From Trebonia sp963774945 (lineage in GTDB: Bacteria; Actinomycetota; Actinomycetes; Streptosporangiales; Streptosporangiaceae), in contig CAVZHA010000015.1 of NCBI GenBank assembly GCA_963774945.1, positions 62,001-126,000 of the forward strand: a stretch of DNA of 64,000 nucleotides. The letters run 5' to 3'. Positions 1 through 9,347 of the stretch are shown piece by piece; the first letter of the stretch is position 1, and every line of letters starts with the position of its first letter. The notes under the pieces are model-generated. The model did no database searches, was not told the origin of the DNA, and saw nothing but the letters and a program-made list of their open reading frames with translations. Both the position numbers and the translations under genes were made by a program.

Positions 1-1
1 G

Positions 2-187
2 GCCGAGGTGCGCGACTGGTGCGCGCTCGCACTGGCCCGGTATAAGGTCCCGGCCGACGTGGAGTTCGTGGCCGCCCTTCCCTACAACGCGGCCGGCAAG
101 CTGCTCAAGCAGGAACTGGAACGCCAAGAGCAGGAGCGGCGGCTGAACCCGGCCGCCCCGCCGCAGCAGTCGGCCGCGGGGCGGTGA
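2..187 (+). CDS. Acyl-CoA ligase / AMP-dependent synthetase, C-terminal end (partial)
   Basis: This is the last 61 codons of a gene that enters from the left edge. The peptide contains ARYKVP, then NAAGKLLKQEL, which matches the C-terminal A10 motif of the ANL superfamily, where the lysine of the GK pair contacts the acyl-adenylate. The family activates carboxylic acids to acyl-CoA using ATP. The tail after the motif is short, rich in Gln, Arg and Pro, and ends at TGA. The gene converges on an acyl-CoA dehydrogenase gene, which fits a fatty or aromatic acid degradation locus. The substrate cannot be told from this fragment. Confidence 0.85.
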   Translation, partial: AEVRDWCALALARYKVPADVEFVAALPYNAAGKLLKQELERQEQERRLNPAAPPQQSAAGR

Positions 188-194
188 GCAACGG

Positions 195-2376
195 TCAGCT
201 CCGCGGTAGACCCAGGACCTGCTCGCCGATGACGTTCAGCTGGATTTCCAGCGTGCCGCCGCCGAGCAGAGCCGGCGGGAGGGAAAGGTAGGCCTGGCTA
301 GCGTCACCGGCGCTGGCGTCCAGAGCGGCCGCTTCCGGGCCCTGCCAGTCGAACACCAGCCGCCGCAGGGCGGCGTCGTTCCAGGCCGACACGAGCTTCA
401 GCACGCTTGACTCGCCGCCCGGGCGGAGTCCTTCAATCTGGCGCAGCAGCGAACGCTGGCTGAGGGCCGCGAACGCGTTGATGTCCGCCGTCACCGCACC
501 GCAGTCGCGCAGCCTCGCCTCGTTCGCGGCTAGGCCGAACCGGGTCAGGTAGTCGGCCGGCCGGTCACGTCGCCGACCGGATCCGGTGGCGATGTTGACC
601 CGCTCGTTCCCGAGGGTCGTCCGGGCCAGCCGCCAGCCCTCCCCCGGCGCGCCGACCAGCAGTCCGGGCGGCACCAGCACGTCGTTGAGGAACACCTCGT
701 TGAACAGGTAGCCGCCGTTGGCCTCGCGCAGCGGCCTTACCTCGATCCCGGGCGAGCGCATGTCAACCAGGAAGTAGCTCAGCCCGCGGTGCTTGGGCGC
801 GGCCGGATCGGTCCGGGCCAGGCAGATCGCCCAGTCGGCGTCCTGCGCGTTCGATGTCCACACCTTCTGGCCGTTGAGCAGCCACCCGTCGGCGGTCGGT
901 TCTGCGCGGGTGCGCAGCGAGGCGAGGTCCGAGCCTGCCCCGGGCTCGCTGAACAGCTGGCACCACTCGATCTCCCCGCGCAGGGACGGGCCCACGAATC
1001 GCCGTCGCTGGTCGTCTGAGCCGTGCGCGAGGATGGTGGGAACGGCCCATTCGCCGATGATCATGGTGGGCTGGGTCAGCCCCAGCCGGGCGAATTCCTG
1101 GGCGACGACGATCTGCTGCACGGGGCTCGCGTTGAGGCCGTAGGGGTGCGGGTAGCTCGGCGCCACCAGCCCCCGGTCGGCCAGGAATACCCGTCGGCTG
1201 GCGTCCTCCAGTGCGGCCGCCTCGGACAGCAGCGCCGCGATCTCGGAGCGGAAGCCGGCCGGCTCACCGTTAAGCACCAGCGTGTGCCTGCGCACGACCG
1301 ACTCGGCCAGGCGGCCCAGTTCGAGCTCCCGCTCGGCCTGCGGGCCCTGGAGCGACTGCAGCGCCATCGCCCGCCGCCAGTACAGGTGGACGTCATGCTC
1401 CCAGGTGTAGCCGATGCCGCCGAGCAGCGTGACCGTCTCAAGGGCGAGGTCGACCGCTCCGGGCGCGCAGACCACGGCCGCGGTCGCCGCGGCCAGCCGG
1501 AACTGGTCCGGCTCGTCGGCGTCGGCCGCCGCGGCGTCCCACGCGGCGGCCGTGATGAGCTCGGCCCGGGCGTACAGCCGGGCGCACTTGTGCTTGATCG
1601 CCTGGAACTCGCCGATCGTGCGGCCGAACTGCTCCCGCACCTTGACGTACTCCAGCCCGGTCCGCTGGCACCAGCGCGCCAGGCCGGACGCCTCGGCCGC
1701 CAGCAGCGCCGCGACGACGGCCCGCAGGATGGCCGGATCCACCGGCAGCCAGCGGTCGGCGGGCACCCGCAGGCCGTCCAGCCGCACCCGGGCGATGTCC
1801 CGGGTGAGGTCGACGCCGCGCAGCGGGGTCACCGCGGCCGCGGCCCGTTGGTCCGGCGGCAGGACGAACCAGCGTTCCGTGCCGTCCTCGTCGCGGGCGC
1901 CGAGGACCAGCGTCTCCGCGGCGGCGGCACCGAGGATCGGAACGCTCGACCCGGTGACCGTCAGGCAGTCGCCGGCCACGGTGGCCGCCAGGCCGTCGAC
2001 AGGTCGTCGCGGTGGCCCCGGTCGCGCCCGCGACGAACGCGGGCAGCAGCGCGTCGCGAATCCCCGGTGATCCATAGCGGTCGATGATCGTGCTGGTCAG
2101 CACCGTCGGCAGCAGCGGCCCCGGTACCAGTTGGGCCGCCGTCTCCTCGACCAGCGTGGCCAGCTCGACCAGCCCGGCCCCGTCGCCGCCGTGGGACGGC
2201 GGCAGGTGCAGGCCGAACAGGCCCTGGTCGGCGAACGCCGACCAGGCGGCCGGGCGGCGGCCGGCCGCGAAGTCGTCCAGCCGGGCCCGGGTTTGCGCGG
2301 TGTCACAGTGCCTGGCCGAGAGCTTGGCGACTGCCTCGGCCAGGGCAAGCTGCTCATCGGTGAGCGCGATCGGCAC
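195..2376 (-). pseudogene. Double-length acyl-CoA dehydrogenase (FadE-like), one frameshift
   Basis: The reading starts at 2376 (MPIALTDEQLALAEAV) and runs in one frame to about 2000, then continues in another frame (VDGLAATVAGDCL onward) to the stop at 195. Joined, this gives about 725 residues with two acyl-CoA dehydrogenase units in tandem. The first ends with the helix bearing EQFGRTIGEFQAIKHKCARLYA and LLGGIGYTWEHDVHLYWRR. The second has FSEPGAGSDLASLRT, the FAD/substrate-binding signature of the family, and ends with GGGTLEIQLNVIGEQVLGLPRS. Fused double ACADs such as mycobacterial FadE34 act on bulky acyl-CoA thioesters, including steroid side chains. The gene lies 11 nt after the amidohydrolase stop, so it is in the same operon. 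The single frame break at about 1995-2010 is either a sequencing error or a disabling mutation; the rest of the protein looks intact. Confidence 0.8.
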
Positions 2377-2387
2377 CGGAGCCGCCG

Positions 2388-3254
2388 TCAGTCGTCGATT
2401 TTCAGAACGCGGGCCGCGTTCTGGTAGAGGAACCTGGGCCAGACCTCGTCACGGAACGGCACGCTCGGCATATCGCGGAAGATCCGTTCCAGGGAAAGCC
2501 CCATCGGGAAGTAGCCGCCGTAGATGATCTTGTCCGCGCCGCGGGAGTTCGCGTACTTGATGATCGCCTCCGGGTAGTACTTCGGCGCGAACGCGGAGGT
2601 CGAGTAGTACAGGTTCGGCCACTTGAGCATCAGCTTGCACGCCAGTTGCTCCCACGGTTCACACCCGTGGCGGGTGATGAAGACGAGCTCGGGGAAGTCG
2701 TACATCACGGTGTCGATCCTGGCCACCTCCTGCGGCGCGTACTTCAGCCGCGGGCCGGGGACGCCGGCGCAGACGAAGATCGGGAGGCCGAGGTCGACGC
2801 ACGTCTGGTACACCGGGTACATCTTCGGGTCGTCGATCGCCACCTGCGGGAACGTCCCGGCCGGGAAGACCGAGGTCGCCCGGATGCCGTACTCCTCGTA
2901 CTCCTGCCTGATCGCCCGCACGCTGCCAGAGACGTCGTTCGGATCGGTCACCGCGCCCGACGCGACGAACCGGTCCGGATGCCGCTTGAGCGCCAGCTTC
3001 GAGGTGGCGTCGGACACGCCGATCAGGGCCTTGGTGATGTTGAAGCGGTCCATCTCGTGCAGCGTCACCGCGACGGGGTCCGAGGTCGGCAGGTCCTTGG
3101 GCACGTTCTTGAACATGTACTCGGCCGGGAACTGCATCTCCTCGAGCGAGCCCTTGTCGCGGGTCTGCCGCCGGATGAAGTCGTACTGCTCGAACCCCTC
3201 GTGCGGGAACCCGATCATCGTGTCGAACACCGGCAAACCAGCAGGCATCGGCAT
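2388..3254 (-). CDS. Amidohydrolase-2 family protein
   Basis: The 288-residue protein has the size and layout of TIM-barrel amidohydrolase-2 proteins, the family of gamma-resorcylate and ACMS decarboxylases. The usual metal motifs are degraded. The N-terminal position where D-x-H-x-H is expected reads FDTMIGFPHE, one conserved histidine remains in FITRHGCEPWEQ, and the C-terminal GSDYP-like site reads YGGYFPMG. It may therefore be an atypical or metal-poor member. A purine-rich Shine-Dalgarno (GGGAAGGA) sits before the ATG at 3254. It is the first gene of the unit that continues into the acyl-CoA dehydrogenase. The promoter region carries the 12-bp operator pair at 3276-3373. Role inferred: hydrolysis or decarboxylation in the same acyl-CoA catabolic pathway. 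Confidence 0.75.
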   Translation of the reverse strand: MPMPAGLPVFDTMIGFPHEGFEQYDFIRRQTRDKGSLEEMQFPAEYMFKNVPKDLPTSDPVAVTLHEMDRFNITKALIGVSDATSKLALKRHPDRFVASGAVTDPNDVSGSVRAIRQEYEEYGIRATSVFPAGTFPQVAIDDPKMYPVYQTCVDLGLPIFVCAGVPGPRLKYAPQEVARIDTVMYDFPELVFITRHGCEPWEQLACKLMLKWPNLYYSTSAFAPKYYPEAIIKYANSRGADKIIYGGYFPMGLSLERIFRDMPSVPFRDEVWPRFLYQNAARVLKIDD

Positions 3255-3275
3255 GGGCGAATTCCTTCCCTAGAT

Positions 3276-3373
3276 ACTAGAATCTAACTTCATTTGGATG
3301 CGTCAGGCAACCCACCACATGGGAGTCGCGTGCGGACGAAGGCCGATCCCAATTACTAGACTTAGATTCTAGT
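3276..3373. promoter_or_regulatory. Divergent operator pair, two inverted copies of ACTAGAATCTAA
   Basis: ACTAGAATCTAA occurs at 3276-3287, and its exact reverse complement TTAGATTCTAGT occurs at 3362-3373. Each copy lies in a partial palindrome: TAGAT and ATCTA arms around the first, ACTAGA (3354-3359) and TCTAGT (3368-3373) around the second. The pair sits between the divergent amidohydrolase and iminopeptidase units in otherwise ordinary intergenic DNA. The form suits a TetR-family repressor controlling both directions. No regulator gene is adjacent, so the regulator must be encoded elsewhere. Confidence 0.6.
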
Positions 3374-3501
3374 CTGGAGAGATGGGGAGGACAAGGCATG
3401 GCGACGGTGTCCCCCAGGCCGCGGTCGCGACCGAGCTGGCACGAGCGCGGCTGCTAGGGTCGCCGTGCGGCGGTTGCGGTTCACGAACTGGAGGCTCGGG
3501 C

Positions 3502-4464
3502 ATGAGCGGTGGCTACCTGGACTACTCGGGGCGCGCGGACCGGCTGAGCGGCGGCGCGCGCCGTATTCCGGTCGACACGCCGAGCGGCCGGTTCAGCGTG
3601 TGGACCAAGCGGGTGGGGAACAACCCGGACCTGAAGGTGCTGCTGCTGCACGGCGGGCCGGGGGCCACCCACGAGTACCTGGAGGCGTGCGACAGCTTCC
3701 TGCCCGCCGCCGGGATCGAGTACTACTACTACGACCAGCTCGGCTCCGGGTTCAGCGACCAGCCCGACGATCCTTCGCTGTGGGAGCTTGACCGCTTCGT
3801 CGACGAGGTCGAGCAGGTCCGGCGGGCCCTGGGGCTGGACCGGCGGAACTTCGTGCTGTACGGGCAGTCGTGGGGCGGGATCCTGGCCATGGAGTACGCC
3901 CTGGCGCACCAGGAGCACCTGCGCGGTCTCGTGATCTCCAACATGATGGCGAGCGCCCCCGCCTACACGGCCTACGCCGAGCAGGTGCTGATGCCCGCGA
4001 TGGACCAGGGCGTGCTGGCCGAGGTCAAGGCGCTCGAGGCGGCGGGCGACATCGAGAACCCGCGGTACATGGAACTGCTGATGCCGCACTACTACGAGCA
4101 CCACACGCTGCGGATGCCCGCCGACGAGTGGCCGGAGCCTGCCGTGCGCGGCTTCGCCCACATCAACCCCAAGATCTACGTCCCGATGCAGGGGCCGAGC
4201 GAGCTCGGGATGAGCGCCGACGCCAAGCTCGCGACCTGGGACCGGGTCGCCGACCTGCCCGGGATCGAGGTGCCGACGCTGGTCATCGGGGCCAGGTACG
4301 ACACGATGGACCCGGCCCACATGGAGATGATGGCGAAGCGCCTGCCCCACGGCAGCTACCTGCACTGCCCGAACGGGAGCCACCTGGCCATGTACGACGA
4401 CCAGGAAACGTACTTCGCCGGCCTGACCGGCTTCCTGAACAGCCTGCCGGCGGCGACGGCGTAG
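3502..4464 (+). CDS. Proline iminopeptidase-like alpha/beta hydrolase (peptidase S33)
   Basis: The 320-residue protein has LLLHGGPGATHEYL at about residues 47-60 (the HGGPG oxyanion-hole motif typical of proline iminopeptidases), the nucleophile elbow GQSWGG at 121-126 with Ser123, and a late Asp (GARYDTMDP) and His (NGSHLAMYDD) that complete the triad. Such enzymes release N-terminal proline or hydrolyse related amides and esters in the cytoplasm. An open frame extends upstream to 3382, but ATG 3502 is preferred because a GGAGG lies about 8 nt before it and family homology begins there. It is the first gene of the rightward unit under the 3276-3373 operators and is followed 55 nt later by the AGE-family gene. 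Confidence 0.8.
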   Translation: MSGGYLDYSGRADRLSGGARRIPVDTPSGRFSVWTKRVGNNPDLKVLLLHGGPGATHEYLEACDSFLPAAGIEYYYYDQLGSGFSDQPDDPSLWELDRFVDEVEQVRRALGLDRRNFVLYGQSWGGILAMEYALAHQEHLRGLVISNMMASAPAYTAYAEQVLMPAMDQGVLAEVKALEAAGDIENPRYMELLMPHYYEHHTLRMPADEWPEPAVRGFAHINPKIYVPMQGPSELGMSADAKLATWDRVADLPGIEVPTLVIGARYDTMDPAHMEMMAKRLPHGSYLHCPNGSHLAMYDDQETYFAGLTGFLNSLPAATA

Positions 4465-4519
4465 CCGATCAGGCCGGCCGCGGAGAAGGACCGAAGATGA
4501 GCGAGCCAGGAACAGCGTC

Positions 4520-5701
4520 GTGGCGACGAGTCGAAGCTACCGGCTGCTCAACTTCGGGCGCGGGGCGGAACTGCCTGACGGCGGTTTCGGGTGGCTGGGC
4601 GACGACGGCGCGGTGGACCCGACCCAGCCGTGTCCGCTCTACATCAACGCGCGCATGACTCATTCGTTCGCGCTCGCGCACCTGCAGGGGGTAGCCGGGG
4701 CAGAGTCTCTGGCGGCGTCCGGAATCGCCGCTTTCACCAGCCGGTACGCGGACACCGTGAACGGCGGCTGGTTTACCGCCACCGATCGTTCCGGGCGGGT
4801 CATCGACTCCGCCAAGGCCAACTACGCGCACGCGCACGTTCTGCTGGCGGCGGCCAGCGGGACGGCGGCGGGGATACCAGGGGCGGACGGCGTCCTCGCG
4901 GCCGCGGCCGCCGCCATCGAGCAGCACTTCTGGTCGGATGCGGAAGGCTGCGCGGTGGAATCCTGGAACGCCGACTTCACCGAGTCCGAGCCGTACCGCG
5001 GCGCCAACAGCAACATGCACTCGGTGGAGGCCTACCTGGCCGCAGGCGACGTCACCGGCGACTCCGTCTGGCACGCGCGCGCCGCCTCGATCGCGGCGCG
5101 GCTGATCGACCGGAGCGCCCGGTCCAACTCCTGGCGGATCCCCGAGCACTACGACGGGCAGTGGCGGCCGTTGCTCGACTACAACATCGACCGCCCGAGC
5201 GATCAGTTCCGCCCCTACGGGACCACGCCCGGTCATTCCTTTGAATGGGCCCGCCTGCTGCTTGACCTCGAGGCCGCGCAGGCCGCTCCCCCGGCCTGGC
5301 TGGCGGAAGCGGCGACCGCGCTGTTCGACACGGCCGCGGCCGACGCCGAGAACCGCGACGGTCATCCCGGCCTGATCTACACCGTCGACGAGGACGGCCA
5401 GCCGGTGGTGACCGCGCGCCTGCACTGGGTGGCGTGCGAGGGCGTCCTCGCCGCCGACGCGCTGCGCCGGCGCACCGGGCACGAGCGCTTCGCCGCCGCC
5501 GCGACCCGGCGGTGGGACGAAATCGACCGCTACTTCATCGACCGCAAGCGCGGCGGCTGGTGGCAGGAGCTCGCCCCGGACATGACCCCGGCCGCGACCA
5601 CCTGGTCGGGCAAGCCCGATGTCTACCACTCGTACCAGGCGCTGCTGTTTCCCTCGCTGCCGCTGAGCCCGGCCGCGGCCGTCGCGCTGGCCGTTCGGTG
5701 A
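4520..5701 (+). CDS. AGE-family (N-acylglucosamine 2-epimerase-like) sugar isomerase
   Basis: The protein of about 393 residues has the (alpha/alpha)6-barrel motifs of the AGE/YihS family: INARMTHSFALAH, GGWFT, ANYAHAHVLLAA, NSNMHSVEAYLAAGD, TPGHSFEWARLLLDL, GGWWQEL and the C-terminal GKPDVYHSYQA. Members interconvert aldose and ketose sugars such as mannose/fructose or sulfoquinovose. The GTG at 4520 keeps the frame open, but it is probably not the real start. ATG 4497 follows a strong GGAGAAGGA and encodes MSEPGTASWRRVEA in another frame, which looks like the usual N-terminus of this family leading into RLLNFGRGAE. A one-base error at about 4535-4545 would join them. The gene converges on the permease gene with only 3 nt between stops. 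Confidence 0.75.
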   Translation: MATSRSYRLLNFGRGAELPDGGFGWLGDDGAVDPTQPCPLYINARMTHSFALAHLQGVAGAESLAASGIAAFTSRYADTVNGGWFTATDRSGRVIDSAKANYAHAHVLLAAASGTAAGIPGADGVLAAAAAAIEQHFWSDAEGCAVESWNADFTESEPYRGANSNMHSVEAYLAAGDVTGDSVWHARAASIAARLIDRSARSNSWRIPEHYDGQWRPLLDYNIDRPSDQFRPYGTTPGHSFEWARLLLDLEAAQAAPPAWLAEAATALFDTAAADAENRDGHPGLIYTVDEDGQPVVTARLHWVACEGVLAADALRRRTGHERFAAAATRRWDEIDRYFIDRKRGGWWQELAPDMTPAATTWSGKPDVYHSYQALLFPSLPLSPAAAVALAVR

Positions 5702-5704
5702 GCA

Positions 5705-8100
5705 TTAGTCGTTTCTCGCCGCCTCCGGGCCGGTGATGCGCGCGAGCAGCGGGAAGGTGGCCGCGATGATGCCGAGCGCCACCAGGATCCCGCCCGCGGT
5801 GATGATGTAGTACGCGACGCCAGGGGCCACCATCGGGTGGCCCTGCTGCAACGAGGCGTTCATCGCGGCGCCGCCGAAGCCGGTGCCGATCGCGACGACC
5901 GCGACCGCGAGCAGCGGGACGGCGCCCTCGAGGGCGACGACGCGCTGCAGCGTGCCCAGCCTGGCACCGGTGAGCCGGAGCAGGCTGAACGGGCGCTTGC
6001 GGTCGGCCAGCCCGGCCGCGATTCCGGCCGCGAGCGTGCAGCCGGCGATCGCCAGGCTGACCAGGATCACCACGTTCGCGAGCTGCTGGTAGTCGTTGTT
6101 GGTGGAGTTGTCCTTCTCGATCAGGTCGCCGATGGTCGACGGCGCGTTGAGGCTGGTGTCCGGGTTCGCGTTCTCGAGCACCGTCCTTGCTCGTTCCACT
6201 GCTGGCAGCGAGCCGGTCGTCCCGACGTTGACCGCGTCCACTCCGAGGCTGTCCAGTCTGCTGGCGGTGATGTTCACGGCCGGCCAGACGATGCCGCTGA
6301 GGTTCCAGAAGCCGAACAGCGGGCCGTTGAACCCCTGTTCGGGGAACGCCGCCGCCACCGCCCCGGCCGGGCAGCGGCCGAGCGCGGGCATGGTCGCGAG
6401 CTGCGGGCAGGAGATGGCGCCGGCCGGGACCGGGGTGGCGGGGCCGTTCCCGCTGTCGCCGAGGCCCTGGAATGTCCCGGGAATGGACAGCCCCGGGTCC
6501 GCCCGGACCACGACCACGCTCTGAACGCCGGCGATGGCCCGCAGCCGCGCGGTGAGCGGCGCGACCGACGCGGCCGGGCCCGCCCCGGTCGTGGCCGCCC
6601 CGGTCTGGCCGTTGCCGGTACCTGGCCGTTGCCGGTCTGGACATGGACGGTCCGGCCGGAGCCGTCGGGCTGCTGGTCTGCGAGCTGGCTGGTCAGCATG
6701 TTGACCACGGTTCCGCTGCCGAACCTGGTCTGGTTCACGGTTTCCTGGGTGGCGATCGCCACCACCGCCGCGGTGGTGATGAGCAGCGCGAGCACCAGGC
6801 CGCTGACGGCGCGGAAGGCGGCCCTCGGGTCGTCGGCCAGGCGACGGGCGGCGATCAGCGTGGCCGGGCGGTTGGCCAGCCGGGCCATCACCCTGGCGGC
6901 GACCATGGTGAGCCACGGGCCCGCGATGACGAGGCCGACGATGATCAGCAGGTAGCCCGGCACGAACGCCTTGACCTGGGTCGCGGGGCTGACGGGCTTG
7001 CCGTTGATCACAAAGTAGCCGAGGTCGGCGAAGCCGATCAGCAGCGGCAGCACCCGCCACGCCCGCGGCGGCTTCGGCGTCGTCCGGCGGGCGACGCCCA
7101 GCGGTGAGATGTGCACCCGGCGCAGCGCCAGCCGGGCCGCCACCGCCGCCGCGGCCGGCACGCCGATCGCGACCAGCAGGATGTCGGTCAGGCTGAGCGT
7201 GAGCTCGGCCGGGAAGAACGGCTCGCCGATGAACGACAGACCCGCGACCGGGTCGCGCAGCAGGAAGAAGATCCCGAAGCCGAGCGCCGCCCCCAGCAGC
7301 GCGGCCACCGTCGATTCCACCGCCGCCAGCACCGAGACCTGCTTGCGGGTGGCGCCGACCAGGCGCATCGCCGCGAACCGCTCCTCACGGCGGGCGGCCG
7401 ACAGCCGGGTGGCGGTGGCGATGAAGATCAGCACCGGGGCAAGGATGGCCAGGGCCACCACCGACAGGATGAGGTCGCTGGTACTCGGCGGAATCTGGCC
7501 GTTGGGCGGGCTGTAGGACAGCCCCTTGGCGTTGACCACGCCCCTGGTGTCGGCTGGCACCGTCGTGGGGATCGAGGTCACCCGCACGCTGTAGGGCGTG
7601 GCCGCCAGTTGGGCCGGGGTGCGCCCGACGATCAGCACCAGCGAGCTCGGGGACGGCAGGGCGGCGTCGCCGATCGTGCCCGCCAGCTGACCCGGGTAGC
7701 GGTCGGCCAGCTGGTCGGGCGGGGCGCCGCGGAGCAGCGCGACCAGCGCGGGCGAGGCGTAGTACTGGCCGGGCGCCGGGTCGCGGGGAATGCCCGGCGG
7801 CACCGGGGACGAGGCGCCGGTGGCGGCCACGTCGAACCGGGTGATCTGCTGGCCGTCGAAGGTGTCGCCGCTCGGGTGCCACCACAGCGGGGCGATGCCC
7901 GCCGTCGGGCCGGCCGGCACGTAGGCGGTGCCGGTCCACTGCCAGGCGTGACGGTTGCTCCAGGCCGTGACCGCGTTGGTCGCGGCCAGGGTGGTCAGCA
8001 GCAGGCCGACGCCGAGGCCGACCGCGATCGCCACCACCACCAGCCGGGTGATCGCCTCCCGGCCGCCGTTGAACACCAGCCGCAGCCCGACCCCGATCAC
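5705..8100 (-). pseudogene. FtsX-like ABC transporter permease, frameshifted by a short tandem duplication
   Basis: The N-terminal part (start GTG 8100) begins with a membrane helix (LVVVAIAVGLGVGLLLTTLAA), followed by a large extracytoplasmic region and further helices. The C-terminal part in another frame carries the last FtsX block of helices (LANVVILVSLAIAGCTLAAGIAAGL to AYYIITAGGILVALGIIAATFPLLARI) and ends at 5705. The frames separate at 6605-6636, where a 15-bp sequence is repeated with a period of 17 nt. Removing one 17-nt unit restores a continuous product of about 792 residues through QTGNGQTGAATT. The partner ATPase ends with a GTGA overlap at 8097-8100. Such permeases form MacB/LolCDE-like or antimicrobial peptide-export systems in the cytoplasmic membrane. 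Confidence 0.8.
6605..6636. repeat. 15-bp direct repeat, 17-nt period, at the permease frame break
   Basis: CTGGCCGTTGCCGGT occurs at 6605-6619 and again at 6622-6636, separated by two bases. Because 17 is not a multiple of three, the second copy shifts the reading frame of the permease. Deleting one period gives an uninterrupted ORF. This is consistent with slipped-strand duplication or with an assembly artefact. Confidence 0.85.
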
Positions 8101-8795
8101 GGCTTGGCCCCGGTCAGCGTGCTGACCTTGCCGTCCCGCACGACGACCTCGCGGTCGGCGTAGGCGGCGACCCGGGCGTCGTGGGTGACCAGGACGACCG
8201 TCGTGCCGTACTCGCCGACGGCAGCGGTGAGCAGGTCCATGACCAGCTCGCCGGAGACCGAGTCGAGCGACCCGGTCGGCTCATCAGCGAACAGCACCTC
8301 CGGCTCGGTGACCAGGCCTCGGGCCAGCGCGACGCGCTGCGCCTGCCCGCCCGACAGCTCACCAGAACGTCGTCGCTCGAGCCCGTCCAGGCCAAGCGCG
8401 GAGAACCACTTCCTGGCCGCCGTCAGCGCAGCGCCCCGGCGGGTCCCTGACAGCAGCAGGGGCAGCGCGACGTTCTCCTCCGCCATCAGCTCGGGGACGA
8501 GCTGACCGGACTGGAACACGAAACCGAACCGGTCGCGACGCAGCGCGCTGCGCCGGTCGTCGCTCAGCTGATCAAGCCGCTGCCCGCCGTAGAAAACCTC
8601 GCCCTGGTCCGGGACCAGGATGCCGGCCAGGCAGTGCAGCAGGGTGGACTTGCCCGATCCGCTCGGCCCCATGACCGCGACGATCTCGCCCCGCCGGACG
8701 CTCAGCGAGGCGCCGCGCAGGGCCGGCGTGCTGCCGAACGACAGGGACAGGTCCCGCGCCTCGATGATCGTGCCCGCGGCCGGGTTCGCGGTCAC
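8097..8795 (-). CDS. ABC transporter ATP-binding protein (LolD/MacB type)
   Basis: The protein of about 232 residues has Walker A GPSGSGKSTLL, a Q-loop (FVFQSGQLVPEL), signature LSGGQAQRVALARGL, Walker B VLFADEPTGSLD and H-loop VTHDARVAAYAD. It energises the FtsX-like permease encoded next. The frame stays open upstream to 8849, but GTG 8795 is preferred because it overlaps the PadR stop in a GTGA (8792-8795), just as its own stop overlaps the permease GTG (8097-8100). The three genes therefore form a tightly coupled operon that is probably repressed by PadR and induced by the exported compound. Confidence 0.9.
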   Translation of the reverse strand: MTANPAAGTIIEARDLSLSFGSTPALRGASLSVRRGEIVAVMGPSGSGKSTLLHCLAGILVPDQGEVFYGGQRLDQLSDDRRSALRRDRFGFVFQSGQLVPELMAEENVALPLLLSGTRRGAALTAARKWFSALGLDGLERRRSGELSGGQAQRVALARGLVTEPEVLFADEPTGSLDSVSGELVMDLLTAAVGEYGTTVVLVTHDARVAAYADREVVVRDGKVSTLTGAKP

Positions 8796-9316
8796 TTGCG
8801 CACCGCCCGCGCGAGCAGGTCCAGCCGAGCCGCCGTGTGGTCGATCCATCGCAGGTCAGCCTCCAGTCGATAGAGCGAGTGATCGGCCAGCAGCACGCCG
8901 ACCGGGTCGCCCGCTTTCTTCATGTCGGTGAGCTCGCGCATCCGCTGCAGGTGCGCCGCCCGCTGTGCGTCCAGGTAGCCGTCGGCCGGCCGGTCCAGCA
9001 TCAGCGCAAGCACCACCTTGGCGAACAGCTCGCTCTGCAGGTCGGGCTCCGGCGGGGCCGGCTCGGCCAGCCACCGGTCCACCTCGGCGACGCCGTCGGG
9101 GGTGATCACGTACCGGCGGCGTTCCGGCCCGGCCTCCTGCTCGACCGGCCCGGCGACCGCCTTCCCGTCCCTGGCCAGCCGGGACAGGGTCGCGTAGACC
9201 TGGCTGTAGCGCAGCGGCTTGCCGAGGCCGAAGAACGCGTCGTAGTCGCGCTTCAGGTCATACCCGTGACTCGGCCCGCGCTCAAGCAGGCCGAGCAGCG
9301 TCAGCGGAACACTCAT
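8792..9316 (-). CDS. PadR family transcriptional regulator
   Basis: The 174-residue protein begins with the PadR winged helix: LTLLGLLERGPSHGYDLKRDYDAFF, then RYSQVYATLSRLARDGKAVAG and RRRYVITPDGVAEVDRWL. Its C-terminal helical half (about residues 95-174) is of the dimerisation type. It is the first gene of the operon with the ABC ATPase and permease. A perfect inverted repeat at 9321-9347 lies just ahead of the ATG, so autoregulation is very likely. PadR proteins typically respond to small hydrophobic ligands or drugs that the paired transporter exports. Confidence 0.9.
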   Translation of the reverse strand: MSVPLTLLGLLERGPSHGYDLKRDYDAFFGLGKPLRYSQVYATLSRLARDGKAVAGPVEQEAGPERRRYVITPDGVAEVDRWLAEPAPPEPDLQSELFAKVVLALMLDRPADGYLDAQRAAHLQRMRELTDMKKAGDPVGVLLADHSLYRLEADLRWIDHTAARLDLLARAVRK

Positions 9317-9320
9317 AACT

Positions 9321-9347
9321 GAGAGAATACTCCAAGAGTATTCTCTC
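9321..9347. promoter_or_regulatory. PadR operator: perfect 12-bp inverted repeat, 3-nt spacer
   Basis: GAGAGAATACTC (9321-9332) and GAGTATTCTCTC (9336-9347) are exact reverse complements separated by CAA. The site starts 4 nt upstream of the PadR start codon, where a bound dimer would block transcription or translation initiation. The core ATACTC/GAGTAT pattern fits PadR-type operators. Confidence 0.8.
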
